DNA of 64,000 nucleotides. Origin: Aquicella lusitana (GTDB taxonomy: Bacteria > Pseudomonadota > Gammaproteobacteria > DSM-16500). Of this stretch, positions 1 through 9,965 are shown one piece after another. Location: contig NZ_LR699114.1 of NCBI RefSeq assembly GCF_902459475.1, positions 1,240,001 to 1,304,000 of the forward strand, written 5' to 3'. The translations under genes were made by a program, and so were the position numbers. Position 1 is the stretch's first letter. Each line of letters opens with the position of its first letter. The notes below the pieces were generated by a model that had not been told where the DNA came from, searched no databases, and was given only the letters and a program-made list of their open reading frames with translations.

Positions 1-851
1 CTCATCTGATCCGCATCGCGAAGCACTGGCACAATCAAACCGCGTTCCGTTGAAACGGCAACACCAATATCATAAAAGCCGTGATAGACAATATCATTGC
101 CGTCAATAGAAGCATTCACAACTGGAAAACGTCTCAATGCTTCCACACAGGCTTTCACAAAGAAAGACATAAAACCTAAACGGACTTTATGCGTTTTTTC
201 AAATTTTTCTTTATAGCGATTACGAAGCTCCATCACGTGCTGCATGTTAATCTCATTGAATGTAGTCAACATGGCTGTGTTCTGGGTAACTTCCAGCAAA
301 CGTTCAGCAATACGTGTACGGATGCGCGTCATGGGAACCCGCTTTTCCGGACGTGCACCAGTGGGTATGCGCTCTTCCAAACCCAATGTTTGGCTGCTGA
401 TAGCCGACATCACATTTTCTTTGGTGATTCGACCACCCTTACCTGTGCCTTCGACGCGAGAAACATCCACATCATGCTCCGCTGCAGCACGACGGGCGGA
501 CGGCCCTGCCGGAGGCATTTTTTGAGGTGCTGAAGACGCATAAGCCTCCGCTTTTTTAGGAGCGGCTTCTTTCTTTTCCTCTTTTACTTCCTTCGGTTCG
601 GCACGGGCAGAAGCGCCTTCCTCAATAATCGCGAGGATTTCCTGCGCCTGGACTGTGCTACCAGTCTGCTTGACAATTTTCTTTATTACACCATCAACTG
701 GCGCAGGAACTTCAAGCATTACTTTATCTGTTTCCAGGTCGACAATATTTTCATCACGCGAAACGCTGTCGCCTTCTTTTTTATGCCAGGTAGAAACCGT
801 TGCATCCGAAATGGATTCAGGTAACTGTGGAACTTTAATTTCAATGGACAT
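1..851 (-). CDS. sucB: Dihydrolipoyllysine succinyltransferase (E2 of 2-oxoglutarate dehydrogenase), 3' end cut by window
   Basis: E2 core of the 2-oxoglutarate dehydrogenase complex; it moves the succinyl group from the E1-bound intermediate to CoA. The first 283 codons are visible. An N-terminal lipoyl domain carries the lipoyl-lysine in LETDKVMLEVP (Lys43). An Ala/Pro/Lys/Glu-rich linker follows (about residues 82-115), then a peripheral subunit-binding domain (PSARRAAAEHDVD, GTGKGGR) and the start of the catalytic domain (RIAERLLE, FNEINM). The active-site HxxxD lies beyond the window edge. The ATG at 851 is preceded by AAGGA and lies 10 nt after the sucA stop, so sucA-sucB are co-transcribed. 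Confidence 0.96.
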   Translation of the reverse strand, partial: MSIEIKVPQLPESISDATVSTWHKKEGDSVSRDENIVDLETDKVMLEVPAPVDGVIKKIVKQTGSTVQAQEILAIIEEGASARAEPKEVKEEKKEAAPKKAEAYASSAPQKMPPAGPSARRAAAEHDVDVSRVEGTGKGGRITKENVMSAISSQTLGLEERIPTGARPEKRVPMTRIRTRIAERLLEVTQNTAMLTTFNEINMQHVMELRNRYKEKFEKTHKVRLGFMSFFVKACVEALRRFPVVNASIDGNDIVYHGFYDIGVAVSTERGLIVPVLRDADQM

Positions 852-861
852 CGTTGTTTCC

Positions 862-3690
862 TTATTTCGTTAATGCCTGAGTAACTATTTCTTTTTGTTC
901 TTTCTCATGTACAGAATGATAACCTACGGCGGGTGATGCAGAAGAAGCTCTTCCCACATAACGCAATGTCTGGTCTTTTCCTAACACATCAGTAAGACTG
1001 GGTTCCATGGTAATCCACGCGCCTTGGTTTTGGGGTTCTTCCTGGCACCATATAACATCTTTCACATGATGATAAGGTTTTAAGACTTTCCTGCATACTT
1101 CTTCAGGGAAGGGGTATAACTGCTCAACACGCAAGATGGCCACATTATTGAGTTTCTTTTCGCGTCTTTGCTCAAGTAATTCGTAATATATTTTACCCGA
1201 ACAGAAAATGACACGATCGACCTTTTTCGCATCAATTTTATCAATTTCAGGCATCACCAGCTGGAATTCGCCTTCGGCTAATTCACGAATGTCTGACGTC
1301 GCAAGCGGATTGCGTAACAGGCTCTTGGGCGTCATGACAATCAGCGGCTTGCGATAAGGCCGCAGCATTTGCCGGCGCAGCAGGTGGAAAATTTGTGCTG
1401 GTGTTGAGGGAACACACACTTGCATGTTTTCCTGCGCGCAAAGTTGTAAATACCGTTCAAGGCGCGCAGATGAGTGTTCAGGACCCTGGCCTTCATAGCC
1501 ATGCGGCAGGAAGAGGACTAGCCCACACAAACGGCCCCACTTCTGTTCGCCCGAGCTAATAAATTGATCAATCACTACTTGCGCACCATTTGCAAAATCA
1601 CCAAACTGCGCTTCCCAGATAACTAAAAAGTTAGGCTCTGCCGTGGCATAACCATATTCAAATGCCATCACCGCTTCTTCAGACAATAGTGAATCGACGA
1701 GATTGATATGCGCCTGTTTTTCAGAAATATGGCCTAGTGGTATATAAATTTCACCTGTTTTTTGATCATGCAGGATAGCATGACGATGCGCGAACGTGCC
1801 GCGGGCTGCATCCTGCCCGCATAGACGAATGGGGTAGCCTTCATCCAGTAGCGTAGCGTATGCCATCGTTTCAGCATAGCCCCAGTAAACCGGCATTTCA
1901 CCCTGCGTCATTTTCTTTTGCGCATCCAGTCCTTTTTTAACCTGGGTCTGTACAGTGAACCCTTCAGGCAATTTTTCCAGTTTGCTGCCAATCTCCTGTA
2001 ACCGTTTGAGCGGCACAGCGGTTTTCGTTTTTTCATCCCAATGCGTGCCTGCGAACGGTTCCCAGTTCACTGCATATTCATATACTGATTTGTCTTCTGC
2101 CATCTCAACAACGGTTTTGCCTTGATCCAGCGCACTACGATAAGCTTCCGCTATTTTTTTCTCTGCATTTTCCTCAATGAGCCCTTCTTCTCTCAGTTTT
2201 TTGGCATAGGAAAGATAAGGTACTTCCATCGCTTTGATGGTTTTATACATGATGGGTTGTGTTGCAGAAGGTTCATCCGCTTCATTGTGACCATGACGGC
2301 GATAGCATACGAGGTCAATCACGACATCGCGTTTGAAAGTATGTCTGTAATCAATCGCAAACAAGGCTGCAAAATAGACAGCTTCGGGATCGTTTGCATT
2401 CACATGTAAAATAGGGGCCTCGACCATTTTTGCAATATCGGTGCAATAAATAGTGGAGCGCGCATCTTTTGGATTGCTGATCGTAAATCCAACCTGGTTA
2501 TTGACAACAATATGAATAGAACCACCCACTGTAAACCAGCGTGCCTGCGACATATTAAAGGTTTCCATCACAACGCCCTGGCCCGCAAAAGCGGCATCGC
2601 CATGGATCTGAATGGGCACCACGCGACGCTGGTCTGTATCACGACGGCGGCGCTGTCTGGCTCGCACAGAGCCTTGCACCACTGGAGAAACGATTTCCAG
2701 ATGGGAAGGATTAAAGGCCAGTGCAATATGCATCGGGCCATATTTCGTTTTGACATCCGAGGAAGCGCCCAAATGGTACTTCACATCGCCTGAGTGAGTC
2801 GTTGAGATGCCCTTGCCTTCAAAAGCGGCAAAAATATCGTTCGGCGCCTTGCCGACCACATTCACAAGCACATTCAGCCGACCACGATGTGCCATGCCCA
2901 GAATAATTTCTTTTAGACCGTGCTGTGCGCTGCGATTCACGATGGCATCAAGCAAAGGAATTAAACTGTCGCCACCTTCCAGTGAAAATCGCTTTTGACC
3001 AACGTATTTGAAACCCAGGTATTTTTCCAGTCCATCCGCGACTACCAGCCTATCGAGAATACGCAGTTTTTCTTCCTGTGTGGGAACAAAACTCGCCCAG
3101 CCCCGCTCAATGCGCTCACGTATCCACTCCACTTCATCTGAACGGTTAATGTGCATGTATTCGAATCCGATCGATCCGCAATACACCTTACGCAAGCCTT
3201 GATAAATTTCATTCAAAGTGGCTGTTGCTTTATTCAGGCTCGTAAACGAACCGACATTGAATGTTTTTTTCAGGTCCTGATCGGAAAAATCATAATAGCC
3301 CAGCTCCAGGATGGGATTATAAACACCGCTATAAAGCCCAAGTGGATCAATGTTGGCCTGCAAATGTCCCAGACGCCGGAACGCTGCGATCAGTTCAATG
3401 ACGCGTTCCTGCTGCTGCATTTGATAGGATTCGATAGCCGGCGCTGCCGCGACGCCAGCACGCTGTCGAGCAAGGCGAAGAAATTCATCCCGCACAGCCG
3501 AATGGGAAATATCCGGCGCGGAACGCGACATATGTTTCAACAAATTATCGAAATAATGACGCCACTCCGGCGCTACTTCATGGGGATTGGTCAAATAAGT
3601 TTCGTAAAGACCTTCTAAATAACTTTCGTTTCCTGCAGCAAGATAGGAATCTTGCCAGAGTTCCTGCATGGTTTTAGATTGAGTTGACAT
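862..3690 (-). CDS. sucA: 2-oxoglutarate dehydrogenase E1 component
   Basis: Thiamine-diphosphate-dependent decarboxylase of the 2-oxoglutarate dehydrogenase complex in the cytoplasmic TCA cycle. The protein has 942 residues, the usual size. It opens with the E1o N-terminal helix (NESYLEGLYETYLTNP), which tethers E1 to the complex. The core has GMAHRGRLNVLVNV, the ThDP/Mg region GDAAFAGQGVV with VVNNQVGFT, and the C-terminal WEAQFGDFANGAQVVIDQF and LPHGYEGQGPEHSSARLER blocks typical of SucA. It lies 37 nt downstream of sdhB and 10 nt upstream of sucB, forming sdhCDAB-sucAB. The ATG at 3690 has only a weak ribosome-binding site (GAGTAGTG), so a downstream Met cannot be excluded. Confidence 0.97.
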   Translation of the reverse strand: MSTQSKTMQELWQDSYLAAGNESYLEGLYETYLTNPHEVAPEWRHYFDNLLKHMSRSAPDISHSAVRDEFLRLARQRAGVAAAPAIESYQMQQQERVIELIAAFRRLGHLQANIDPLGLYSGVYNPILELGYYDFSDQDLKKTFNVGSFTSLNKATATLNEIYQGLRKVYCGSIGFEYMHINRSDEVEWIRERIERGWASFVPTQEEKLRILDRLVVADGLEKYLGFKYVGQKRFSLEGGDSLIPLLDAIVNRSAQHGLKEIILGMAHRGRLNVLVNVVGKAPNDIFAAFEGKGISTTHSGDVKYHLGASSDVKTKYGPMHIALAFNPSHLEIVSPVVQGSVRARQRRRRDTDQRRVVPIQIHGDAAFAGQGVVMETFNMSQARWFTVGGSIHIVVNNQVGFTISNPKDARSTIYCTDIAKMVEAPILHVNANDPEAVYFAALFAIDYRHTFKRDVVIDLVCYRRHGHNEADEPSATQPIMYKTIKAMEVPYLSYAKKLREEGLIEENAEKKIAEAYRSALDQGKTVVEMAEDKSVYEYAVNWEPFAGTHWDEKTKTAVPLKRLQEIGSKLEKLPEGFTVQTQVKKGLDAQKKMTQGEMPVYWGYAETMAYATLLDEGYPIRLCGQDAARGTFAHRHAILHDQKTGEIYIPLGHISEKQAHINLVDSLLSEEAVMAFEYGYATAEPNFLVIWEAQFGDFANGAQVVIDQFISSGEQKWGRLCGLVLFLPHGYEGQGPEHSSARLERYLQLCAQENMQVCVPSTPAQIFHLLRRQMLRPYRKPLIVMTPKSLLRNPLATSDIRELAEGEFQLVMPEIDKIDAKKVDRVIFCSGKIYYELLEQRREKKLNNVAILRVEQLYPFPEEVCRKVLKPYHHVKDVIWCQEEPQNQGAWITMEPSLTDVLGKDQTLRYVGRASSASPAVGYHSVHEKEQKEIVTQALTK

Positions 3691-3727
3691 TTTAACACTA
3701 CTCGTATCAATAAGTTATATTGTTTAG

Positions 3728-4429
3728 TTAAACCGATTCTTTGAGTATTTCATCTTTAATATGGTTAATAGCTTCTAATGGATTAAGATCCTTAGGACAG
3801 ACATCAACACAATTCATGATGCCGCGGCAACGATACAAGCTGAAGGGATCGGTCAAATCAGCCAACCGTTCCTCTTTGTGCGTATCACGGCTGTCTGCGA
3901 TGAAGCGATAAGCCTGGAGCAAGGCAGCCGGTCCCATATATTTATCAGGATTCCACCAGAAAGACGGACAGGATGTGCTGCAACAGGCACAGAGAATACA
4001 TTCATAAAGTCCATCTAATTTGGCACGCTCTTCGGGTGACTGCAAACGCTCGGTAGCAGGTGCGGGTTCATCATTTTGCAGATAAGGTTTCGCTTTCCCG
4101 TACTGATCATAAAACTGGGTCATATCCACAACCAAGTCCCGGATCACGGGCAGTCCAGGCAGTGGACGAATCACAATCGGCTCGTTTAGTGAGCTTAAAT
4201 GTGTTGTACAAGCCAGGCGATTCTTGCCGTTAATATTCATACCATCCGAGCCGCAAACACCCTCACGGCAGGAGCGCCGCAATGTCAGCGACTCATCTAC
4301 CTTATTTTTAATGGTCAGCAGGGCATCGAGTACCATAACGCAATTATGCTCTTTGATATCAATATCAAAGTCCTGCATATAAGGTTTCTCATCTGTTTCT
4401 GGATTATAGCGGTAGATGGAAAAACGCAT
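3728..4429 (-). CDS. sdhB: Succinate dehydrogenase iron-sulfur subunit
   Basis: Electron-transfer subunit of complex II, passing electrons from the SdhA flavin to the quinone site in SdhC/D. The 233-residue protein has the plant-type [2Fe-2S] motif [21 protein letters not shown]. It also has two ferredoxin-like cysteine clusters, [16 protein letters not shown] and [17 protein letters not shown], for the [4Fe-4S] and [3Fe-4S] centres. Length and motif spacing are normal. It follows sdhA by 21 nt and precedes sucA in the same minus-strand operon. Confidence 0.97.
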   Translation of the reverse strand: MRFSIYRYNPETDEKPYMQDFDIDIKEHNCVMVLDALLTIKNKVDESLTLRRSCREGVCGSDGMNINGKNRLACTTHLSSLNEPIVIRPLPGLPVIRDLVVDMTQFYDQYGKAKPYLQNDEPAPATERLQSPEERAKLDGLYECILCACCSTSCPSFWWNPDKYMGPAALLQAYRFIADSRDTHKEERLADLTDPFSLYRCRGIMNCVDVCPKDLNPLEAINHIKDEILKESV

Positions 4430-4450
4430 AGTTAAGCTCCCATTCGTTCG

Positions 4451-6214
4451 TTAATGCTTTTCTTCTCTGTTAACCAGCTTGATCGGTTCCATTCCTTCAG
4501 GCTTCATATTCACAGCACGGAATGCAACGCGGCCATCTTCAAAATAGAGTGAATGTTTAAGCCAGTTTTTATCGTCGCGATCCGGATAATCGTAACGCGC
4601 GTGCGCGCCGCGGCTTTCTTTACGCGTGTCTGCGCAATGTGCGGTGGCTATCGCAGTCGCCATAAGATTATCCAGTTCAAGCGCTTCAATGCGAGCGGTA
4701 TTAAAACATTCGCTCTTGTCTTTGATGGAAGCATAATTCAACCTGTCCTTGAGTTCTTCCAGCTTGATAAAACCTTCTTTCATGTGTTCTTCCGTACGGA
4801 ACACGCCAAAATCATCCTGCATCACCTTTTGCAATGCCGAGCGTATTTCATCCACACTTTCGCCTTTCTGATTGCCATTCCAACGATACAGACGAGCCAG
4901 TGCCTGTTCAATTTCGCTATCGCTCGCATCTTTAAACTCGAGCCCCTGATCAATGCTCTCCTTGACGTGCTTGCCTGCTGCGCGGCCGAAAATAACCAGA
5001 TCCAGCAATGAGTTTGCACCCAGTCGGTTAGCGCCATGGACCGATACGCAGGCACATTCACCCGCTGCGTATAATCCTTCAATGATTTGATCCTCGCCTT
5101 TTGCATTTTGGGTAATCACTTGCGCGTGATAATTGGTAGGTATGCCGCCCATGGAATAATGACAGGTAGGGACAACCGGAATAGGTTCTTTAACCGGATC
5201 AACGCCTGCAAAGGTGATAGCTAACTCCCGTATGCCTGGCAAGCGCTCGCTTATTAATTTTTCACCCAGATGATCTGCTTTCAATAGTACAAAATCGCCC
5301 TTGGGACCTGCTCCACGGCCTTCGCGAATTTCAATGGCCGATGAGCGGGAAACAATGTCACGGCAGGACAAATCTTTCATGTGAGGCGCATAGCGTTCCA
5401 TGTACCGCTCGCCATTTTTATTAATGAGATATCCGCCTTCCCCGCGCACGCTTTCACTGATCAAAGAGCCGGAGCCGTAAATGCCGGTAGGATGAAATTG
5501 CCAGAATTCCATATCCTGCAGCGGATAGCCCGCTCTTAACACCATACCAAAGCCATCGCCAGTATTGATGTGGGCATTAGTCGTTGACTGATAGATTCGG
5601 CCAGCACCGCCTGTTGCCAGAATAGTGGCGCGCGCATGAATGAACACCACCTCCCCGGTTTCAATACTGAGCGCTGTTACCCCTGCAATGCCGGATGACG
5701 TTTTAACAAGATCAATGGCAAACCATTCATTAAAAAATCGTGCTTTTGCCTGCACATTCTTTTGATATAAGGTGTGCAACATGGCGTGGCCGGTGCGGTC
5801 TGCCGCTGCCGCCGTGCGGTGCGCCTGTTCTTTGCCGTATTCCCGCGTAGCGCCGCCGAATGCGCGCTGATAAATTTTGCCGTTTTCCAGACGCGAAAAA
5901 GGCAAGCCCATATGCTCAAGCTCATAAATGGATTGTGGTGCATTTTTGCACATGTACTCAATTGCATCCTGATCACCTAAAAAGTCAGAGCCGACTACAG
6001 TGTCATACATATGCCAGCGCCAGTCATCAGGCTCGATATTACCCAGTGCTGCGTTAATGCCGCCCTGTGCAGAAACCGTATGTGAACGGGTAGGGAAAAC
6101 TTTGGATATGACCGCGACGTTCAAGCCGGACTGGGAAAGTTCGATAGCTGCCCGCAAACCAGCGCCGCCTCCGCCTACAATAACCGCATCAAATGTGTGT
6201 GTGGCCACTTTCAT
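4451..6214 (-). CDS. sdhA: Succinate dehydrogenase flavoprotein subunit
   Basis: Catalytic subunit of complex II; oxidises succinate to fumarate. The protein has 587 residues. The N-terminal Rossmann motif is [15 protein letters not shown]. The segment [17 protein letters not shown] contains the histidine that in this family carries covalent FAD. Substrate-site blocks include [20 protein letters not shown] and [10 protein letters not shown]. The C-terminal part has [18 protein letters not shown]. The cofactor-insertion factor SdhE is encoded elsewhere in the window (42556-42831). sdhA starts 3 nt after the sdhD stop, indicating tight translational coupling. Confidence 0.97.
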   Translation of the reverse strand: MKVATHTFDAVIVGGGGAGLRAAIELSQSGLNVAVISKVFPTRSHTVSAQGGINAALGNIEPDDWRWHMYDTVVGSDFLGDQDAIEYMCKNAPQSIYELEHMGLPFSRLENGKIYQRAFGGATREYGKEQAHRTAAAADRTGHAMLHTLYQKNVQAKARFFNEWFAIDLVKTSSGIAGVTALSIETGEVVFIHARATILATGGAGRIYQSTTNAHINTGDGFGMVLRAGYPLQDMEFWQFHPTGIYGSGSLISESVRGEGGYLINKNGERYMERYAPHMKDLSCRDIVSRSSAIEIREGRGAGPKGDFVLLKADHLGEKLISERLPGIRELAITFAGVDPVKEPIPVVPTCHYSMGGIPTNYHAQVITQNAKGEDQIIEGLYAAGECACVSVHGANRLGANSLLDLVIFGRAAGKHVKESIDQGLEFKDASDSEIEQALARLYRWNGNQKGESVDEIRSALQKVMQDDFGVFRTEEHMKEGFIKLEELKDRLNYASIKDKSECFNTARIEALELDNLMATAIATAHCADTRKESRGAHARYDYPDRDDKNWLKHSLYFEDGRVAFRAVNMKPEGMEPIKLVNREEKH

Positions 6215-6217
6215 TGA

Positions 6218-6565
6218 TTAAACACTCCATAAAATCAAAATGCCCCAGATAAAACAGGCAGCTAACAAGAGAAGAACAAGTGCATGCAAAATAGTACGCA
6301 AGGGAAATGAATGAACATAATCAGTAAAAATGGTCCACATGCCTACCCACGCGTGAAACAGGATGCTCACCAGAAACAGTATCGTCGCTACTTTCATCCA
6401 TGTGTGTGAAAACAAGGTATGCCATTCAGCAAAAGACAAGCCCGGATTGCATAAAAGATAAGCAACCAAGCCGATTGAATAAATTGCCATCAGAATCGCG
6501 GAAGCACGCTGAATTGCCCAGTCCCGCAGGCCCTGATGATTAACGCCGAGTACTGATTTTACCAT
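6218..6565 (-). CDS. sdhD: Succinate dehydrogenase membrane anchor subunit D
   Basis: Small membrane anchor (115 residues, three predicted hydrophobic helices) that with SdhC binds haem b and ubiquinone. The conserved N-terminal block GLRDWAIQRASAILMAIY and the later HAWVGMWTIFTDY fit SdhD. An in-frame extension to 6757 exists but would cover much of sdhC in another frame. The start at 6565 is preferred because its ATG overlaps the sdhC stop (ATGGTAA, 7-nt overlap), a classic coupled junction, and because it gives the family's normal length. Confidence 0.93.
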   Translation of the reverse strand: MVKSVLGVNHQGLRDWAIQRASAILMAIYSIGLVAYLLCNPGLSFAEWHTLFSHTWMKVATILFLVSILFHAWVGMWTIFTDYVHSFPLRTILHALVLLLLAACFIWGILILWSV

Positions 6566-6930
6566 AACCAAATTCCTGCCAAGATAACGAGTAAGAGAGA
6601 AAGAAGAAAAGTGATCATGCCCGACAATCTCCCGCCCTGGAGAGATGTCCCAACATGCACGTCCATCAACAGGTGACGAAGGCCAGCGACCAGATGGTAG
6701 CAGAAAGGAATAAGCAATAACCAGATGATCAATTTCACATAAAAGGCGCTCAGCCATTCCTGAATGCTTTCAAATCCGGGCTGCGTCAGTGAGTAAGACA
6801 ATGCCCACAACACAAAGGGTATGAGCAAAAAAAGAGCAAAGCCAGAAATGCGGTGCAGGATGGAAATAATAGCAGGTATAGGAAACTTGATCGTAAACAG
6901 ATTTAAGTTTTTTGGTCTCGATTTGTACAC
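6559..6930 (-). CDS. sdhC: Succinate dehydrogenase cytochrome b556 subunit
   Basis: Haem-binding membrane anchor of complex II, with three hydrophobic helices. It shows the family blocks RPKNLNLFTIKFPIPAIISI and SILHRISG, plus YHLVAGLRHLLMD, where the axial haem histidine is expected. First gene of the sdhCDAB-sucAB operon. The start is uncertain. An ATG at 6972 gives 137 residues, with 14 more than expected at the N-terminus. The GTG at 6930, about 10 nt after AAAAGGA, gives 123 residues and is chosen. An ATA at 6936 would give the family-typical 'MN' start but is an unusual initiator. Confidence 0.92.
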   Translation of the reverse strand: MYKSRPKNLNLFTIKFPIPAIISILHRISGFALFLLIPFVLWALSYSLTQPGFESIQEWLSAFYVKLIIWLLLIPFCYHLVAGLRHLLMDVHVGTSLQGGRLSGMITFLLSLLLVILAGIWLW

Positions 6931-7181
6931 GTTTATATTTTCCTTTTGCAAAAGAGTACACTTCAAACGCATAAAGATTATATATTGAGATCACTGTAAA
7001 TCAAAATAAATGCACCGAATTTTTATAATCCCCTCGTTTTTGCACACGCTTCTCGTCTGTTACAAAGAAATTATGCACAGAAGAACGTGTTACCCCATTT
7101 ATCTTATGGTACGATTCGCCGCAATTATGTTTAAATAACAGACGTAACTGACTGAAAAAAGATTGCATGGAGACCATCTAT
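6931..7181. promoter_or_regulatory. Divergent sdhC/gltA intergenic region
   Basis: This spacer separates the start of sdhCDAB-sucAB (minus) from gltA (plus) and by position must contain both promoters. It is AT-rich. The gltA ribosome-binding site (GGAG) lies about 7169-7172 and the sdhC site (AAAAGGA) about 6941-6947. I see no unambiguous operator or riboswitch. Confidence 0.5.
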
Positions 7182-8465
7182 ATGGCGGATAGAAAGGCAA
7201 AACTAATCATAGATGACAAAACGATCGAGCTGGATATTCTTTCAGGCACATTGGGGCCTGATGTGGTCGATGTGAGCTCACTTTTTAAATATGGTTATTT
7301 CACTTATGATTCTGGTTTTAACTCTACAGCCGCCTGCGAATCCAAGATTACTTATATAGATGGTGACAAAGGCATTCTCCTCTATCGGGGTTATCCCATC
7401 GAACAGCTTGCAAGCCATTCCAACTTTCTTGAAGTGTGCTATCTGCTATTAAATGGGGAACTACCTGATAAACCAGAATATGATGATTTCTGCAAACAAA
7501 TTACCCATCACACGATGGTACATGAACAAATTCGCAATTTCTTTAATGGTTTCAGACGGGATGCGCACCCCATGGCCATCATGGTGGGTGTCGTGGGCGC
7601 CTTGTCCGCGTTCTACCATGACACGCTGGACATCAAAAACCCGGAACATCGCACCATTTCAGCACTCAGGCTTATTGCAAAAATGCCGACCATTGCGGCC
7701 ATGTGCTATAAATACTCTATCGGCCAACCTTTTATGCCACCGCAAAACCGGCTTTCCTATGCCGAAAATTTCCTGCACATGATGTTTGGCACGCCATGTG
7801 AAGATACCAAGCCTAATCCGACCCTGGCACGCGCGCTTGATCGTATATTTACTTTGCATGCAGATCATGAACAAAACGCTTCTACTTCGACGGTCAGGTT
7901 AGCCGGCTCGACGGGGGCTAATCCTTTTGCCTGTATTTCCGCCGGCATCGGCGCGCTCTGGGGTCCTGCTCATGGCGGTGCCAATGAGGCCGTGCTTAAC
8001 ATGTTGCACGAAATTGGCGACGTATCCCGCATTACCAAATATATTGCGCGGGCCAAGGACCCCAATGATTCCTTCCGCCTGATGGGCTTTGGCCATCGCG
8101 TTTATAAAAATTATGATCCTCGTGCAAAAGTCATGCGTGAAACCTGCCACGAAGTGCTGGAAGCGGTTGGCGCGCACAATGATCCCGTATTCAAGCTGGC
8201 TATGGAATTGGAAAAAATTGCCCTGCAGGACGATTATTTTGTTGAGAAAAAACTGTATCCAAATGTGGATTTTTATTCCGGCATCACTTTAAGTGCGATA
8301 GGCATCCCAACCAACATGTTTACCGTCATTTTTGCGCTAGCCCGTACAGTAGGCTGGGTTGCGCAATGGAATGAAATGATCAGTAATCCTTATCGCTTAG
8401 GCCGCCCACGACAGCTTTATACTGGCCCGAAGGAACGTGATTACGTGGAAATGGACAAGCGTTAA
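7182..8465 (+). CDS. gltA: Citrate synthase (type II, hexameric class)
   Basis: Condenses oxaloacetate and acetyl-CoA to citrate. The 427-residue product has the family blocks [35 protein letters not shown] and [12 protein letters not shown], and catalytic-region segments [16 protein letters not shown] and NVDFYSGI. An in-frame ATG lies at 7167, but the ATG at 7182 has GGAG nine nt upstream and starts MADRKAKL, which fits the family better. It is divergent from sdhC, so the roughly 250-bp spacer must hold promoters for both TCA units. Confidence 0.96.
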   Translation: MADRKAKLIIDDKTIELDILSGTLGPDVVDVSSLFKYGYFTYDSGFNSTAACESKITYIDGDKGILLYRGYPIEQLASHSNFLEVCYLLLNGELPDKPEYDDFCKQITHHTMVHEQIRNFFNGFRRDAHPMAIMVGVVGALSAFYHDTLDIKNPEHRTISALRLIAKMPTIAAMCYKYSIGQPFMPPQNRLSYAENFLHMMFGTPCEDTKPNPTLARALDRIFTLHADHEQNASTSTVRLAGSTGANPFACISAGIGALWGPAHGGANEAVLNMLHEIGDVSRITKYIARAKDPNDSFRLMGFGHRVYKNYDPRAKVMRETCHEVLEAVGAHNDPVFKLAMELEKIALQDDYFVEKKLYPNVDFYSGITLSAIGIPTNMFTVIFALARTVGWVAQWNEMISNPYRLGRPRQLYTGPKERDYVEMDKR

Positions 8466-8486
8466 CTCCTGTACCGAAATTTACCA

Positions 8487-8545
8487 AACTGTGTCATCCT
8501 CTGCGCAGGAATGACGGAGGAGCTAACGCGAGGGATGACACAGTT
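8487..8545. repeat. Inverted repeat (GTCATCC/GGATGAC type) downstream of gltA
   Basis: A perfect 13-bp inverted repeat, AACTGTGTCATCC at 8487-8499 and GGATGACACAGTT at 8533-8545, flanks a 33-bp spacer 21 nt after the gltA stop. It could form a hairpin in the gltA transcript, but no T-tract follows, so it is not a clear intrinsic terminator. The GTCATCC core matches the palindromic repeats at 8641-9267 and 36401-36540. Confidence 0.7.
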
Positions 8546-8610
8546 AAATCAACACCCTCTCTTTAGCGTCATGGCTGTAAGGTCACTTGTTTCATTGATG
8601 AAACAGCCCT

Positions 8611-9267
8611 GTCATTGCGAGCGTAGCGAAGCAATCCAGGTTTTTCGGCGCTGGTTGTCGGGAAATATTGTAATAACATCTCATAAACTGGGCTTTGGCT
8701 GTTTACAAAATGCTCGATAATGCTGTCATCCTGAGAGCGTTTTTTTGCTCGAAGGATCTCCCGATGTACAAAAGGAGATCCTTCGCTTCGCTCAGGATGA
8801 CAGCATTGTGAAGTGTGTCCATTTTGTTTGTTGGCTCCGATACATTACTGATTTAAGCATAATCATTTTATGATTTTTTATTTTTTGCGTTTATATCGAA
8901 GAGAGTCTAGATTGCTTCGCTACGCTCGCAATGACTGGTTTTTCGGCGCTGGTTGTCGGGAAATATTGTAATAACATCTCATAAACTGGGCTTTGGCTGT
9001 TTACAAAATGCTCGATAATGCTGTCATCCTGAGAGCGTTTTTTTGCTCGAAGGATCTCCCGATGTACAAAAGGAGATCCTTCGCTTCGCTCAGGATGACA
9101 GCATTGTAAAGCGTGTCCATTTTGTTTGTTGGCTCCGATATACATTACTGATTTAAGCATAATCATTTTATGATTTTTTATTTTTTTGGGGTTAATATCG
9201 AAGAGAGTCTAGATTGCTTCGCTACGCTCGCAATGACAGGTTTTCGGCGCTGGTTGTCGGGAAGTAT
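8611..9267. repeat. Composite palindromic repeat, ~298-bp unit duplicated in tandem
   Basis: Two near-identical units (8641-8938 and about 8939-9240) lie head to tail, followed by a 24-nt fragment of a third (9241-9264). Each unit contains a hairpin built from GTCATCCTGAG and CTCAGGATGAC arms around a GGATCTCC/GGAGATCC core. Each ends in GATTGCTTCGCTACGCTCGC (8910 and 9212 onward), whose inverted copy (GTCATTGCGAGCGTAGCGAA) stands at 8611 to the left of the array. The ends therefore look like terminal inverted repeats of a non-coding mobile repeat. The copies differ at only a few positions, so the duplication looks recent. No credible gene lies here. Confidence 0.88.
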
Positions 9268-9296
9268 GTAGTGCTGAAAAGCTTTCCCTGAACAGG

Positions 9297-9842
9297 CTAG
9301 CAAATATCAAGCAAAAAGGTAACGCCCGCATCTAGAAATACATCATTTTTGCCGCCAACAATGGTATAAAAATCCCTGGCTTCAATGCGGAAGGCCACTG
9401 ACTCGTTCGCAAAAAATTGCGCGCCTACGCCCGCGTTGATATTACCCTGGTTATCCGCATCAGTACCATTAGGATTAAGACCCAACGCTCCTACACCGGC
9501 AAGTACAAAGGGCTGCATTATTCTATAGGGCGAAAAATGATAAATAGCATCCAGTGCAAATAACGCGCCTTTCACCTGTTTGCCATTATCTTCCGGCCGA
9601 TTAGAATCCGTGTTAAACACAGCGAACAAACCTTCCAATCCCCACTGGTCAGTAAAATTATACCCTAGCGCGGCAAAGGGGAAGCCCGTATTGTCTATGT
9701 GGCGCCTAGATGAAAAATAATAGTTCCCGGCACCGAGTGTAAATGTCGCGCTTCCTGCCCGATTGGCAGCATGGGCCATCGGCAGAGAAATCAAACAGAG
9801 AAGACCGGCAAAAGCCAGCACAGTGAAATCCAGTTTTTTCAT
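9297..9842 (-). CDS. Small outer-membrane beta-barrel protein
   Basis: A 181-residue exported protein. A signal peptide (KKLDFTVLAFAGLLCLISLP, cleavage after MAHA) is followed by alternating polar/aromatic strands such as SATFTLGAGNYYFSSR, WGLEGLFAVF and AVFRIEARDFY-like segments. It ends in a hydrophobic strand (DAGVTFLLDIC). This is the pattern of an eight-stranded OmpA/OmpW-type barrel without a C-terminal peptidoglycan domain. The ATG at 9842 is chosen over 9869 because AAGGA lies 8 nt upstream and the signal peptide then starts MKKL. The C-terminal Cys is unusual for a barrel, which normally ends in Phe. The ligand or role is unknown. Confidence 0.8.
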   Translation of the reverse strand: MKKLDFTVLAFAGLLCLISLPMAHAANRAGSATFTLGAGNYYFSSRRHIDNTGFPFAALGYNFTDQWGLEGLFAVFNTDSNRPEDNGKQVKGALFALDAIYHFSPYRIMQPFVLAGVGALGLNPNGTDADNQGNINAGVGAQFFANESVAFRIEARDFYTIVGGKNDVFLDAGVTFLLDIC

Positions 9843-9965
9843 TTGTTCTTTCCTTAATAAACTGTGCAAGAACCTATTACAAAATAAATGAGTCCAATTT
9901 TGCTATAGTGTTACAAGAAATGCTAGTGCAATGATGGAGCCAGATACAAGATTTTCAGCAACAGA

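Noticed and set aside
6566-6757. N-terminal extension of SdhD to 179 residues
   Set aside because: The extension lies within sdhC in another frame; the ATG overlapping the sdhC stop gives the normal SdhD length.
8511-9166. Small open frames in the repeat region (69 and 91 codons)
   Set aside because: Their translations come from the palindromic repeats themselves and differ in frame between copies, so they are not genes.
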